Shown here piece by piece: positions 7,744-17,901 of a DNA stretch of 64,000 bases. The position numbers and the translations under genes were made by a program. The stretch's first letter is position 1. Each line of letters starts with the position of its first letter. Source of the stretch: CATQHS01 sp963422655 (lineage in GTDB: Bacteria; Actinomycetota; Acidimicrobiia; Acidimicrobiales; Aldehydirespiratoraceae); assembly GCA_963422655.1 (NCBI GenBank), contig OY730440.1, positions 1,116,001 to 1,180,000 of the forward strand, written 5' to 3'. The notes beneath the pieces were generated by a model. It was not told the DNA's origin and did no database searches. It worked only from the letters and a program-made list of their open reading frames with translations.

Positions 7744-10305
7744 TCACCCGATGCCGGCCGCGGCGCGGGCCTGGTCAAGGGCCTGCTCGAGCCGGGAGGC
7801 GTGCTTGCCGCCGGCCACGGCCAGTTCGGCGGTGGCTCGACCGCCGCCCCCGATCGTCTGTTTGGCTTCGGCGATCAATCGGCCGGCGTCGAAAGGACCG
7901 GTCTCGGTGGCCGCCGCCACCAAGGCCGCTCCGCCGGTGCCGGTGCCGGTGCCCAGCACCACCGCCTCGACACCTTCACGATCACGGATCGAAAGGGCCA
8001 AGTCCCGAAGTCCGTTGCGGTCGATCCCGTCCACCCGGGCCACCACCACCCCATCGACCGCGGCCGCGGCCAGTTCACCGGCCCACCCGGATGCGATCTG
8101 GCGGTGAAGCCGCGCCATCTCGGTTCGCAAGGTCTTGGCCTCGGCTCGGCGCTTGGCAACCCCCTCGACCAGCTCCGAGGACGGCACCCCCAGAGCGCGA
8201 GCCGCCTCGGATATCACCGAGGCCTGGCTCCGCAGAAGTTCCAACGTGGCCCGGCCGGTGACGGCTTCGATCCGGCGGAGGTTGGAGCCGATCGACGACT
8301 CGGCCACGACCCGGAATGCGCCGATGTCGCCCAGTGCCCGGACGTGGGTGCCGCCGCATAGTTCGACCGAGTTGCGGCCTGCTTCGAGCACCCTCACCGT
8401 ATCGCCGTATTTGTCACCGAAGAAGGCAATGGCACCGAGTTGGCGGGCCTGGTCCATGGTGGTCTCGAAGTGGCGGCACGAGTCATTGGCCAAGATCTCC
8501 TCGTTGACCAGATCCTCGACCGCGATGAGCTGAGACGAGGTGAGGGCCTCGTAGTGGCTGAAGTCGAAGCGCAGCCGGTCGGGCCCGACTTCGGAGCCTT
8601 GCTGCTTCACGTGCTCGCCCAGTACTTGGCGCAGGGCCCAGTGCAGGATATGGGTGCCGGTATGGTTGCGGCGGATGGCGGCCCGGCGGTCGCCGTCGAT
8701 CACAGCCGTGACCTCCTCACCGACCCGCAGCTCGCCTTCGATGGGCTCGATGACGTGAACGTGAAGGCCGGGCCCGCCGTAGCGAGTGTCGGTGACCCGG
8801 ACTCGGGCTTCAGCCGAACTGACATGGCCGGTGTCGCCGACTTGGCCACCGCTCTCGGCATAGAAAGGAGTGCGGTCCAGCACCAGCTCGCCTTCGTTCA
8901 CGTAGAGCACCCGGGCCGGCGACGAAACGTTGTCACGTCCGGTGAACTCTGTCTCCCCGTACTCGTCGATCAGCCAGACGAACGGGGTCACGTCGCCTTC
9001 GGCTGTGATCTTGCGGGCATCCTTGGCTCGTTGCTGCTGGGTGGACATGGCGGCCCGGAAGCCTTCGACGTCGATCCGTACGCCTCGTTCGGACGCGATC
9101 TCTTCGGTCACCTCCAAGGGGAAGCCGTAGGTGTCGTGCAGCAGGAAGGCGACATCGCCGCCCAGGATGGCGCCACTTCCCAAACCGTTCAGCCGCTCGT
9201 CGAGGATGGCCTCACCGATGCGCAAGGTCTCGGAGAACCGTTGTTCTTCCTTGCCGATCACGTCGCGGACAAAACCGTGGTTGCGAGCAAGGTCGGGATA
9301 GGTGTCGCCCATGACCTCGACCACGGCGTCGACCATTCCTCCCATGACCGGTTCGGCAACCCCCAAGAGGTATGCATGGCGAACGGCTCGACGGATGATA
9401 CGCCGCAGTACATAGCCGCGGGCTTCGTTGGAGGGGAAGACCCCGTCGCTGACCAGCATGGCCGTGGAGCGGGCATGATCAGCGAGAATGCGCAGCGATA
9501 CGTCGGTGGCCTCGTCGTCGCCCAGGGTGACGCCTGTGAGCTGCTGGGCCGCGCCCAGCAGGCTGGCGAGCTCGTCGGTCTCCCACACCGAATCGACGTT
9601 CTGGAGCACTGCGACGGTGCGTTCCAACCCCAGGCCGGTGTCGATCGACGGGCTCGGTAGCGGTGTCTCGCTACCGTCGGCGCTGGTCTCGAACTGCATG
9701 AACACCAGGTTCCAGACCTCGATGTAGCGCTCCGGCCCGCCGTGGGCCGGTCCGCCGCCGGGACCGTAGTCGGAGCCCCGATCCCAGAAGATCTCCGAAC
9801 AGGGCCCGCAGGGCCCGGTATCGGCCATGCGCCAGTAGTTGTCCTCGTCCAAACGCTGGATACGGTCGACCGGCACCCCGACTTGATCACGCCAGATGGC
9901 CGCGGCCTCGTCATCGCTGACGTGGACCGTCACCCAGAGCCGCTCGGGATCGAGTCCGAGCACGCCGGTGGCGAACTCCCAGGCCCAGGCGATGGCTTTG
10001 GGCTTGAAATAGTCGCCGAAGCTGAAGTTGCCCAGCATTTCGAAGAAGGTGAGGTGGCGGGAGGTACGACCGATCTCGTCCAAGTCGTTGTGCTTGCCGC
10101 CGGCCCGGACGCACTTCTGTACGGTGACGGCTCGCAGGAACGGCGGGTTCTCTTCCCCCACGAAGTAGGGCTTGAACGGAACCATGCCTGCCACCGTGAA
10201 CAGCAGCGTGGGGTCGTGGGGGATCAGGCTGGCCGAGGGTCGGTGCTCGTGGCTCCGCTCGACGAAGAAGTCGACGAACGCCTGTCGTACCTCGTTGGCC
10301 TTCAT
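7744..10305 (-). CDS. alaS: Alanyl-tRNA synthetase
   Basis: Class II synthetase that charges tRNA-Ala. The N-terminal catalytic domain starts MKANEVRQAFVDFF and carries motif 2-like TFFEMLGNFSFGDYFK and the late GLGLERT. The editing domain contains the zinc-binding set: HTGTHILH and later CGGTHVRALGDIG. The C-Ala domain ends in GGGGRATAELAVAGG, a DHHA1-like motif. 853 residues is normal length. It is followed immediately by ruvX. No frame damage is visible. Confidence 0.97.
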   Translation of the reverse strand: MKANEVRQAFVDFFVERSHEHRPSASLIPHDPTLLFTVAGMVPFKPYFVGEENPPFLRAVTVQKCVRAGGKHNDLDEIGRTSRHLTFFEMLGNFSFGDYFKPKAIAWAWEFATGVLGLDPERLWVTVHVSDDEAAAIWRDQVGVPVDRIQRLDEDNYWRMADTGPCGPCSEIFWDRGSDYGPGGGPAHGGPERYIEVWNLVFMQFETSADGSETPLPSPSIDTGLGLERTVAVLQNVDSVWETDELASLLGAAQQLTGVTLGDDEATDVSLRILADHARSTAMLVSDGVFPSNEARGYVLRRIIRRAVRHAYLLGVAEPVMGGMVDAVVEVMGDTYPDLARNHGFVRDVIGKEEQRFSETLRIGEAILDERLNGLGSGAILGGDVAFLLHDTYGFPLEVTEEIASERGVRIDVEGFRAAMSTQQQRAKDARKITAEGDVTPFVWLIDEYGETEFTGRDNVSSPARVLYVNEGELVLDRTPFYAESGGQVGDTGHVSSAEARVRVTDTRYGGPGLHVHVIEPIEGELRVGEEVTAVIDGDRRAAIRRNHTGTHILHWALRQVLGEHVKQQGSEVGPDRLRFDFSHYEALTSSQLIAVEDLVNEEILANDSCRHFETTMDQARQLGAIAFFGDKYGDTVRVLEAGRNSVELCGGTHVRALGDIGAFRVVAESSIGSNLRRIEAVTGRATLELLRSQASVISEAARALGVPSSELVEGVAKRRAEAKTLRTEMARLHRQIASGWAGELAAAAVDGVVVARVDGIDRNGLRDLALSIRDREGVEAVVLGTGTGTGGAALVAAATETGPFDAGRLIAEAKQTIGGGGRATAELAVAGGKHASRLEQALDQARAAAGIG

Positions 10306-10347
10306 AGTGCCTCAAGACTACCGGGATGGTTTGGAGCGCTCAGGTGC

Positions 10348-10608
10348 TCACAGGCCGAGCTCGGTCCGCAGTTCGTTCTCGGTGTCACGCATGGCGGCGT
10401 GGCCGTCCACCATCGCCTCGCGCAGATCCGTAGCCACCCGCCGAGCTCGCTCACCCATCTGCCGGGACCGGTCGCCGAGCTGGTGGGAACGCTCCGCCAC
10501 CGCCGCACGCAGGTGCAGGGGGACTCGTCGAATCTGGCGCCGGACCCACATCACCGACCCCAGCCCGGCGCAGTATCCAACCCCCACCCAGAACAGTCGC
10601 CGTCTCAT
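10348..10608 (-). CDS. Small membrane-anchored helical protein of unknown function
   Basis: From the ATG at 10608 the product has 86 residues; a longer frame starting at 10725 would overlap the upstream gene and reads as low-quality sequence. It begins with a short basic stretch and a hydrophobic segment (LFWVGVGYCAGLGSVMW), then a long amphipathic Arg/Glu rich helix. It follows the DUF948 gene by eight bases and precedes alaS. The same pair (DUF948 plus a small membrane protein) sits between rarA and alaS in many Actinobacteria, where the function is unknown. Confidence 0.7.
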   Translation of the reverse strand: MRRRLFWVGVGYCAGLGSVMWVRRQIRRVPLHLRAAVAERSHQLGDRSRQMGERARRVATDLREAMVDGHAAMRDTENELRTELGL

Positions 10609-10615
10609 CGCTGTC

Positions 10616-11014
10616 TCATCGGTTGAGGTTGCGAACGGTCGCGTCGATGGCTCGGCGGGGGCGGCGAGCCCGCAGCCGCATGGTCGCCCGGCCCGCTCCC
10701 GCCACCAGCGCCAAGCCCTTGACAAGGGGCGGGGCGAAGGCCCGGTAGGTGAGCCGGCTGGCGTGGTCGACGGTGGTGGAGATCCGCTCGGCCCGACCGA
10801 TCACGCCGTCGACCCGATCGAGCTCGACCCCGGCCCGGGTCACGGTGTCGCGCATGTCCTCGACCATGGGTAGGGCGGCATTGCGTAGTTCATCGATGGT
10901 GACCCTCAGTTCGCGCAGGGTGCGGACCATGGAGATCACGGCTACCACCAACACGGCCACCACGGCCAAGCACACCGCAGTGACGATCAAGGCGGCAAGA
11001 TCGACGGCGCTCAT
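10616..11014 (-). CDS. DUF948-family membrane protein
   Basis: A 132-residue protein with one strong N-terminal transmembrane helix (LAALIVTAVCLAVVAVLVVAV) followed by a helical, coiled-coil-like region (LRELRVTIDELRNAALPMVEDM) and a basic C-terminal end rich in Arg. This layout matches DUF948 proteins, often annotated as general stress proteins of unknown role. It lies between rarA (seven bases upstream) and the small membrane protein gene, most likely in one operon leading to alaS. Confidence 0.78.
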   Translation of the reverse strand: MSAVDLAALIVTAVCLAVVAVLVVAVISMVRTLRELRVTIDELRNAALPMVEDMRDTVTRAGVELDRVDGVIGRAERISTTVDHASRLTYRAFAPPLVKGLALVAGAGRATMRLRARRPRRAIDATVRNLNR

Positions 11015-11021
11015 GGTCCCA

Positions 11022-12311
11022 TTACAGCCGACCGGGCCACCGATCGCTCAGGCCGGCCTCAGAACCATGATCGGACGGCTCGTAGTACACGTGGTCGTCC
11101 ACTTCGGCCGGGCGGTGGGTTTGCTCGACCCACCCGGACTCGGAGTCGTGCGAGTACCGGTAGCCCGCCCCGTGACCCAAACCCTTGGCCCCGGGGTAGC
11201 TGGCGTCTCTCAGATGGATGGGGACCTCCCCTGAGCCCGCCCTACCGGCGTCGGCTCTGGCCCGACCCAAGGCCACTGTGACCCGATTCGACTTGGGGGC
11301 GGTGGCCAGCCTGACCACGGCGTGGGCCAAGTTGAGCTGAGCCTCAGGCAGCCCCACGTATTCCACGGCTCGGGCCACGGCGTCGGCCACCACCAAGGCA
11401 CCGGAGTCGGCCATGCCTATGTCCTCGGAGGCCAATATCACCAGCCGCCGGGCGATGAATCGGGGGTCCTCGCCGGCTTGGAGCATCCGGGCCAACCAGT
11501 ACAGACCGGCGTCGGCGTCGGAGCCGCGAATGCTCTTGATGAAGGCGCTTATCACGTCGTAGTGGCCGTCGCGGCCGTAGCGCACGGCTTTGGCATCGAC
11601 TGCGCCCTCGGCGTCGGCCAGCTCCACGTGCGTCGGCACGGCCCGCCGGGCGGCCAGCACCGCCGCCACCTCTACCCCGGTCAGAGCGTGACGACCGTCC
11701 CCGCCGCTGCGAGCGGCCAGATGGTCGATGGCCTCGCTGGTGGCGGTCGCGTTCTCGGCCACCAGTCCCCGCCGCACCAGCTCGGCCACTGCTCCGGTGT
11801 CGAGGGCGTGCAGTCGGAACAGCGTCGATCGCGACAGCAGCGGCGGGTTGACCTCGAAGTGGGGGTTCTCGGTGGTGGCGCCGATGAGCACGATCAACCC
11901 ATCCTCCACCGCCGGCAGCAGCGTGTCCTGCTGGGCCTTGTTGAAGCGGTGGACCTCGTCGAGGAACAAGATGGTGCCGACGCTGTGCTCGCCCAGACGC
12001 CGACGGGCCCGCTCGATCACGGCCCGAGCGTCTGCGACCGTGGCAGACACGGCCGACAGTTCCTCGAAAGCCTTGGTGGTGGTGGCAGCCACCACCCGGG
12101 CCAGCGTCGTCTTGCCCGTTCCCGGCGGCCCCCACAGGATCACCGACGAGAGCCGGTCGGCTTCGATCAGCCCTCGTAACGCCCGGCCCGGTCCGATCAA
12201 GTGGTCTTGGCCCACGATCTCGTCCAGGGTGCGGGGCCGCAGGCGGGTAGCCAGCGGGGCTCGGTCGCTCAGGCGATCCTGGGCGGCGGCGTCGAACAAG
12301 TCTCCGGCCAC
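11022..12311 (-). CDS. rarA: Replication-associated recombination protein A (MgsA/RarA AAA+ ATPase)
   Basis: AAA+ ATPase related to clamp loaders that acts at stalled replication forks. The N-terminal RPRTLDEIVGQDHLIG is the family start, then Walker A GPPGTGKTTLAR near residue 60, Walker B ILFLDEVHRFNKAQQD near residue 115 and sensor 1 GATTENP. The C-terminal tetramerisation part includes FIKSIRGSDADAGLYWLARM and AQLNLAHAVVRLA. 429 residues is typical. No neighbour suggests a specialised role. Confidence 0.95.
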   Translation of the reverse strand: MAGDLFDAAAQDRLSDRAPLATRLRPRTLDEIVGQDHLIGPGRALRGLIEADRLSSVILWGPPGTGKTTLARVVAATTTKAFEELSAVSATVADARAVIERARRRLGEHSVGTILFLDEVHRFNKAQQDTLLPAVEDGLIVLIGATTENPHFEVNPPLLSRSTLFRLHALDTGAVAELVRRGLVAENATATSEAIDHLAARSGGDGRHALTGVEVAAVLAARRAVPTHVELADAEGAVDAKAVRYGRDGHYDVISAFIKSIRGSDADAGLYWLARMLQAGEDPRFIARRLVILASEDIGMADSGALVVADAVARAVEYVGLPEAQLNLAHAVVRLATAPKSNRVTVALGRARADAGRAGSGEVPIHLRDASYPGAKGLGHGAGYRYSHDSESGWVEQTHRPAEVDDHVYYEPSDHGSEAGLSDRWPGRL

Positions 12312-12351
12312 GGCACCGACCTTACGACCTGAGCAAATGTCGGTGAGCGAC

Positions 12352-14166
12352 TCAAGTCGGGGGTAGCACTCGCAGGCCCAGCTCGTGGAGATGAGCCGCA
12401 GTGATGGAACCGGGGGCGTTGGTGAGCGGATCGGCTCCGGACTGGGTCTTGGGGAAGGCGATCACCTCTCGGATGTTCTCCTCGCCCACCAAGACGGCGA
12501 TCAACCGGTCCAGCCCCACCGCGAAGCCGGCGTGAGGGGGGACGCCGAACCGAAAGGCGTCGAGCAAGAATCCGAACCGGGCTCGGGCCTGAGCCGGTTC
12601 GATCCCCAGCAACTCGAAGATGCGCTGCTGGATGTCGGCCCTGTGGATCCGGACGCTGCCCGAGCCCAGCTCCCAGCCGTTGAGCACCAAGTCATAGGAC
12701 TGGCTGCGCGCGTCGAGCAGGGCCCGGCCCGAGCCAGTGGCCACCAAGTCGAGATCATCGACATGAGGCATGGTGAAGGGATGGTGCGACGGTACGGCCA
12801 TGCCGTCGGCATCCAGGCCCTCGAACAGGGGGAAGTCGACCACCCACACGTAGTGGAGCCCCCCCTCGTTCACCGGAGGCCGGCCCAGCTCCGAGCGGAG
12901 CAAGCCCAGGACACGGCGAACAACGTCGAGCTCGTCGGCCACCAAGAACACCAAGTCGCCGGGCCGGGCGTCCAGAGCCGAGACCACACCGGCACTCTCG
13001 GTGGTCGACAGAAGCTTGGCCACACCGGCATCGAGGCCCGGGGCGGCCCCGTTCCCGCCCTCACCGGCGACGACCCGCATCCAGGCCAAGCCCTGAGCCC
13101 CCCAGCGGCGACAGGTAGCAACGAGGTCGTCCAGCCGGCCGCGGCTGAGGGCGTCGGGCCCGGCTGCTCCGCCGGCCAACCGGATCCCCTTCACGCACGG
13201 GGCTCGCAGCACTTTGGCCCCGGTCCGCTCGAACAGCGAGGTCAGCTCTACCAGTTCCATGCCGAACCGGGTGTCGGGCTTGTCGGAGCCGAACCGCTCC
13301 ATGGCCTCCAGCCACGTCATGCGGAGCGGTTCGGCCGGTCGCTGGCCCGTCACCGCTTCGGTCGCGGCGGCCACCGCCTCGGAGATGACCTCGAAGATGT
13401 CGTCGGGGGTGACGAAGCTGGCTTCCACATCGAGCTGCATGAACTCGAACTGCCGGTCGGCTCGCAGGTCCTCGTCACGCAGGCAGCGGGCGATCTGGTA
13501 GTAGCGGTCGATCCCGCCCACCATGCAGAGCTGCTTGAAGAGCTGCGGACTCTGGGGAAGGGCGTAGAAGGAACCCGGCTCCTTGCGGGAGGGCACCACA
13601 AAATCGCGGGCCCCTTCGGGCATGGAAGCGATGAGCATGGGGGTCTCGACCTCGACGAAGCCCTGGGTTTCCATGGTTCGACGTACGGCACGGTTGACCG
13701 CGGCCCGGGCTCTCAGGTTGCGCTGGAGCCGCTGGGTGCGCAGGTCGACGTAGCGGTAGCGGAGGCGAATGGTCTCGTCCACGTCGGTCCGCTCGTCGAG
13801 GGCGAACGGAGGCGGCTCCGAACGCGACAGCACCTCCACCGTGCAGTCGCCCAGCTCGATCTCGCCGGTGGCGAGGTTGACGTTGACAGTGCCGACAGGC
13901 CGATACCTCACCGTTGCAGTGACGCGCACGACGTACTCGCTGCGCAGGTCGCGGGCGCCTTCGACCACGCACTGGACGATGCCGGTGTGGTCACGCAGAT
14001 CGACGAAGGCCAAGTGCTCGCTGTGCTCCCGACGCCGATCGACCCAACCGCACACAGTCACGGTCCGGCCCACGTCGTCGGTTCGCAACCGTCCGCACAG
14101 ATGGGTGCGCATAGCGGTGGCGTCGACGTTCGACAAGACGGTGGACCCTTCCCCGGCCCCGGTCAT
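12352..14166 (-). CDS. aspS: Aspartyl-tRNA synthetase
   Basis: Class IIb synthetase, 604 residues. The start ATG at 14166 overlaps the hisS stop in an ATGA arrangement and has GGAGA upstream; the open frame extends seven codons further. It shows the OB-fold anticodon domain (TVTVCGWVDRRREHSEHLAFVDLRD), class II motif 2 (YQIARCLRDEDLRADRQFEFMQLDVE), the large bacterial GAD insertion, and motif 3 (GFAVGLDRLIAVL). Whether it is discriminating or also charges tRNA-Asn cannot be decided; many Actinobacteria use a non-discriminating enzyme with GatCAB. Confidence 0.96.
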   Translation of the reverse strand: MTGAGEGSTVLSNVDATAMRTHLCGRLRTDDVGRTVTVCGWVDRRREHSEHLAFVDLRDHTGIVQCVVEGARDLRSEYVVRVTATVRYRPVGTVNVNLATGEIELGDCTVEVLSRSEPPPFALDERTDVDETIRLRYRYVDLRTQRLQRNLRARAAVNRAVRRTMETQGFVEVETPMLIASMPEGARDFVVPSRKEPGSFYALPQSPQLFKQLCMVGGIDRYYQIARCLRDEDLRADRQFEFMQLDVEASFVTPDDIFEVISEAVAAATEAVTGQRPAEPLRMTWLEAMERFGSDKPDTRFGMELVELTSLFERTGAKVLRAPCVKGIRLAGGAAGPDALSRGRLDDLVATCRRWGAQGLAWMRVVAGEGGNGAAPGLDAGVAKLLSTTESAGVVSALDARPGDLVFLVADELDVVRRVLGLLRSELGRPPVNEGGLHYVWVVDFPLFEGLDADGMAVPSHHPFTMPHVDDLDLVATGSGRALLDARSQSYDLVLNGWELGSGSVRIHRADIQQRIFELLGIEPAQARARFGFLLDAFRFGVPPHAGFAVGLDRLIAVLVGEENIREVIAFPKTQSGADPLTNAPGSITAAHLHELGLRVLPPT

Positions 14167-15476
14167 CGGCCCGTCTCCGGCTCGCACGGCGCGATGTCTC
14201 CAACGGCCACGGCGTGAAGCTCGTCCCAGGCCGCCACAGCCGCGTCCTCCATCGGTATCCGGCGCTGGTGGCCGGTGCCGCTCAGGTCCCGTAACGTCAC
14301 CTCGCCGGCCTCGATCTCGTCTGGTCCTATGATGAAGGCCAGCGCCGCACCCGAGCGGTCGGCCAGCTTCATCTGAGCCTTCATCGACCGGCTCCCGAAG
14401 GCTCGGTCCACGCCGAGACCGGCCCGGCGCAGCCGGTCACACAACATCACCGCCGTGGTCTCGCCGGTGATGTCGATCACGAACACCTCCACCGGTGACG
14501 GAGGCGGCTCGAATACCCCTTGCGCGTCGCAAGCCAGCAGGATGCGGTCGACACCGAGAGCGAACCCGATTCCGGGAGTGGGCGGCCCGCCCAGGTCCTT
14601 CACCAGGCCGTCGTAGCGCCCGCCGCCACCAATGGCGTTCTGAGCGGTATCGAGGGCACCCGCCACCAGCTCGAAAGTGGTGCGGGTGTAGTAGTCGAGG
14701 CCGCGGACCAAGCGGGGAGAGATCTCGTAATCGATGCCGAGCCCATCGAGCCCGGCTCGCACTGCACCGAAATGGTCGGCCGAGGGCCCGGACAGGAAGT
14801 CGATCATGAGCGGGGCTCCGACGATGACAGGCTGATCTTCGGATCGCTTGGAGTCGAGCACCCGCAGAGGGTTCTTTTCCGCCGTGGCCCGGGACCCCGG
14901 CGATAGCTCAGCCCAGTGAGCCCGGAGATGGTCCCTCAGGGAGGTCAGGTAAGCGGGCCGATCCTCGGGATCACCAAGGCTGTTGACCAAGAGTCGAACC
15001 TCCCCCAACCCGACCGCTTCGAAGAAGCGGATGGCGAGGTTGATCACCTCGAGATCGGCGTGGGGGTCGTCGGTACCCAGTAGTTCCACCCCGACCTGGC
15101 CGAACTGGCGGTAGCGGCCGGCCTGGGGGCGCTCGTAGCGGAACTGGGGTCCCTCGTACCAAACCTTCCAGGGCGGTGTGGGCCGGTGCTCGACGAAGGC
15201 CCGGCAGACGCTGGCAGTGAGCTCGGGCCGCAGAGCCAGGTGCTGGGGCGGCTCCCCCCGGTCGTGAAACTCGAACATCTCCTTGGCCACGACGTCTGTC
15301 TCGGGACCCAGTCGCCGGAACACCCCGATGTCTTCGAAGATCGGGGATTCGAGCTGGCCGTAGCCGGTACGTCGGGCCAAGTCGGCGAACAGGTCGGTCA
15401 GCCTTCGCCGCCGAGTCGACTCGGGCGGTAAGACGTCCCGAGTGCCTCTGGGGGCACGGTATGCCGGCTGAGCCAC
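14163..15476 (-). CDS. hisS: Histidyl-tRNA synthetase
   Basis: Class II synthetase, 437 residues. N-terminal AYRAPRGTRDVLPPES is the family start. Motif 2 region FRYERPQAGRYRQFGQVGVE, histidine motif A LVRGLDYYTRTTFE and motif 3 GIGFALGVDRIL are all present, followed by the anticodon-binding domain (EVFVIDITGE to the end). It precedes aspS with a four-base overlap, the usual hisS-aspS operon order. Confidence 0.97.
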   Translation of the reverse strand: MAQPAYRAPRGTRDVLPPESTRRRRLTDLFADLARRTGYGQLESPIFEDIGVFRRLGPETDVVAKEMFEFHDRGEPPQHLALRPELTASVCRAFVEHRPTPPWKVWYEGPQFRYERPQAGRYRQFGQVGVELLGTDDPHADLEVINLAIRFFEAVGLGEVRLLVNSLGDPEDRPAYLTSLRDHLRAHWAELSPGSRATAEKNPLRVLDSKRSEDQPVIVGAPLMIDFLSGPSADHFGAVRAGLDGLGIDYEISPRLVRGLDYYTRTTFELVAGALDTAQNAIGGGGRYDGLVKDLGGPPTPGIGFALGVDRILLACDAQGVFEPPPSPVEVFVIDITGETTAVMLCDRLRRAGLGVDRAFGSRSMKAQMKLADRSGAALAFIIGPDEIEAGEVTLRDLSGTGHQRRIPMEDAAVAAWDELHAVAVGDIAPCEPETGR

Positions 15477-15509
15477 ACAGGCGAGGGTACCGGGCCGGAT
15501 CCGAAGCGG

Positions 15510-17747
15510 TCAGTCCTCGCCGCGGCCCGGAATGACTCGGTAGGCGTCGTAAACGGTCTCGACGGCCAGAACCGATGACAGCACCGAATCGAGCTGAGAT
15601 ACATCGGCCAGCTCGAACTCGAAACGCATCCGGGCGATGCGATCAGCGCCGGTGTCGGTGCGGGAACTGAGAACGCTCAGCCTGTTATCCACCAGTACCT
15701 GGGTCACGTCTCGCAGCAGGCCGGACCGGTCGAAGGCCACCACCTCGATCGTCGAGGAGAAGAAACCTTCGTGGGCTTCGTCCCACTCCACTTCGATGAG
15801 CCGGTCGGGTTGACCCTCCGACAGCCCGATGGCATTGAGGCAGTCGGACCGGTGCACCGAGACCCCCCGGCCCCGGGTGACGAACCCCATGATCTCGTCG
15901 GGAGGCACCGGGCTGCAGCAGCGGGACAGCCGGATCATGATGTCGTCGAGGCCCTCGACGTGGACACCGACATTGCCCAAATCGAGGCGACGGGGTCGCC
16001 GCACCACCGTCGTCGGCAACTGGTTCTTTTCTGGATCGGCGTCGGAGTAGGCGTCGCGGTCCCGTAGGGCTCGGGCGAACCGACTGGCCACCGAGGTCGC
16101 CGACTGGTGTCCCTCACCTATGGCCGCATGCAGGGCATCGGGGTCGTTGTAGTTGAGCTGATCGGAGATGGTGTCGAGCAGCTTGTCCTTCAGCAGCCGC
16201 TGAGCCGGCAGTCCTTCCCGCCGCAGGGCTTGGACGAGATCGTCACGGCCGTGCTCGATAGCATCGGCCCGACGCTCCCGCAGATACCACTGCTTGATCC
16301 TGTTGGTAGCCCGGCGGCTGGCCACGAACTTCAGCCAGTCCCGGCTGGGGCCGGCTCCTTCGGTCTTGGAAGTGAAGATCTCCACTGTCTCGCCCGACTC
16401 CAGCCGGCGATGAAGCGGCACCAACCGGCCATCCACACGGGCCCCCACACAGCCATGGCCCACGTCGGTGTGAATGGCGTAGGCAAAATCGACCGGGGTG
16501 GCTCCCACCGGAAGCTCGATCACCTTTCCCTCAGGGGTGAAGACGTAGACCTCGTCGGTATCGAGCTCGATCTTGAGGTTCGACATGAACTCCGACGGAT
16601 CCGACGTTTCCTGCTCCCAGTCGACGATGCGCGACAGCCAAGCCATCTCATTGCCGGGAGACCTGTCCTTGTACTCCCAATGAGCGGCCACCCCGAGCTC
16701 GGCCCGGCCATGCATCTCGTAGGTGCGGATCTGCACCTCCAGCGTCTTGCCCTGCGGCCCCACCACCGTCGTGTGCAACGACTGGTAGAGGTTGAACTTG
16801 GGCATGGCGATGTAATCCTTGAATCGGCCCTGCACCGGCCGCCATGTAGCGTGGATAGAACCCAGGGCCGCGTAACAGTCCCGCACCGAACCGGTGACGA
16901 CTCGAATGCCGACCAAGTCGAAGATGTCGTCGAAGGAACGGCCTTTGACCACCATCTTCTCGTAGATGGACCAGAGATGTTTGGGCCGGCCGGTGATGGC
17001 GGCCTCGACCCCCAACTCGTCCAAGCGGGCTTGGACCTCACCGAGGATCTGGGCCAGATATATCTCCCGTTCGGGGGCCCGTAGCTCGACCATCTGGTCG
17101 ATCTCGGCGTAACGCCGGGGCTCGAGGGCGGCAAAGGACAGATCTTCGAGCTGCTGGCGCAGGTCCTGCATCCCGAGCCGGTGGGCCAGCGGCGCGTACA
17201 CGTCGAGGGTCTCCCGGGCGGTCCGTTCCTGCTTGAACTGGGGGAGGCCGGCAATGGTGCGCAGGTTGTGGAGTCGATCGGCCAGCTTGATGATCAGCAC
17301 CCGAATGTCTTGGGCGATGGCGACTATCATCTTGCGCATCGATGCCGCCTGTTGCTGCTCCCGGGTGTCGTAGTGAACCCGGTCGAGCTTGGTCACGCCG
17401 TCGACGATGCGAGCCACTTCTGCACCTATCTCGGCTTCTATGGCCGCCAGGGCCACGTCGGTATCCTCGACCGCATCATGTAGCAGGGCACCGGCCACGG
17501 TCACGTCGTCAAGTCCGAGGCGGGCCACGATGGCAGCCACCGCCACCGGGTGGCGGATATAGGGTTCCCCCGACTTGCGCATCTGGCCGCCATGAGCCTG
17601 GGCCGCTACCGCAAAAGCCCTCTCGATCAGGCCGGTGGGGGCTCCCGGATGACGACTCTGGTAGACAGTCAGCAGCTCGGCGATCTCAGCCGACGCCGGA
17701 CGGTGGGCCGAGCCCTGCCACGGCCGGACCGGTGTCACCGTAGCCAT
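15510..17747 (-). CDS. relA: Bifunctional (p)ppGpp synthetase/hydrolase, RelA/SpoT family
   Basis: Controls the stringent response by making and degrading (p)ppGpp. At 745 residues it has the full long-RSH layout: HD hydrolase domain (HPVAVAAIVARL and LLHDAVEDTDV near residue 90), synthetase domain (IYEKMVVKGRSFDDIFDLVG and KFNLYQSLHTTVVG), TGS domain (VFTPEGKVIELPVGATPVDFAY), a Cys-containing zinc-finger/helical region (RCCSPVPPDEIMGFVTRGRG) and a C-terminal ACT domain. An intact HD motif suggests hydrolase activity is kept. About 120 bases upstream separate it from the decayed locus at 17.9-19.1 kb. Confidence 0.96.
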   Translation of the reverse strand: MATVTPVRPWQGSAHRPASAEIAELLTVYQSRHPGAPTGLIERAFAVAAQAHGGQMRKSGEPYIRHPVAVAAIVARLGLDDVTVAGALLHDAVEDTDVALAAIEAEIGAEVARIVDGVTKLDRVHYDTREQQQAASMRKMIVAIAQDIRVLIIKLADRLHNLRTIAGLPQFKQERTARETLDVYAPLAHRLGMQDLRQQLEDLSFAALEPRRYAEIDQMVELRAPEREIYLAQILGEVQARLDELGVEAAITGRPKHLWSIYEKMVVKGRSFDDIFDLVGIRVVTGSVRDCYAALGSIHATWRPVQGRFKDYIAMPKFNLYQSLHTTVVGPQGKTLEVQIRTYEMHGRAELGVAAHWEYKDRSPGNEMAWLSRIVDWEQETSDPSEFMSNLKIELDTDEVYVFTPEGKVIELPVGATPVDFAYAIHTDVGHGCVGARVDGRLVPLHRRLESGETVEIFTSKTEGAGPSRDWLKFVASRRATNRIKQWYLRERRADAIEHGRDDLVQALRREGLPAQRLLKDKLLDTISDQLNYNDPDALHAAIGEGHQSATSVASRFARALRDRDAYSDADPEKNQLPTTVVRRPRRLDLGNVGVHVEGLDDIMIRLSRCCSPVPPDEIMGFVTRGRGVSVHRSDCLNAIGLSEGQPDRLIEVEWDEAHEGFFSSTIEVVAFDRSGLLRDVTQVLVDNRLSVLSSRTDTGADRIARMRFEFELADVSQLDSVLSSVLAVETVYDAYRVIPGRGED

Positions 17748-17901
17748 CTCAGTACCGCAATTGTCTAGGTCAGGTGCCGGTACAGAATACTGTCATGGGT
17801 TGAACAGTATCTGCCCGCAGCGCCAGTAAGTCAGCCCGGGCCCCGGCGGATCCTCCGGACCACCGTAGATCATTGAAATTGCGCACGTTCAGGACTGAAA
17901 G

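Noticed and set aside
8440..9660. A 406-codon plus-strand open frame
   Set aside because: It runs fully antisense to alaS, whose motifs are complete; high GC leaves antisense frames open.
12385..14217. A 610-codon plus-strand open frame
   Set aside because: Antisense to aspS across its whole length and without any recognisable motif.
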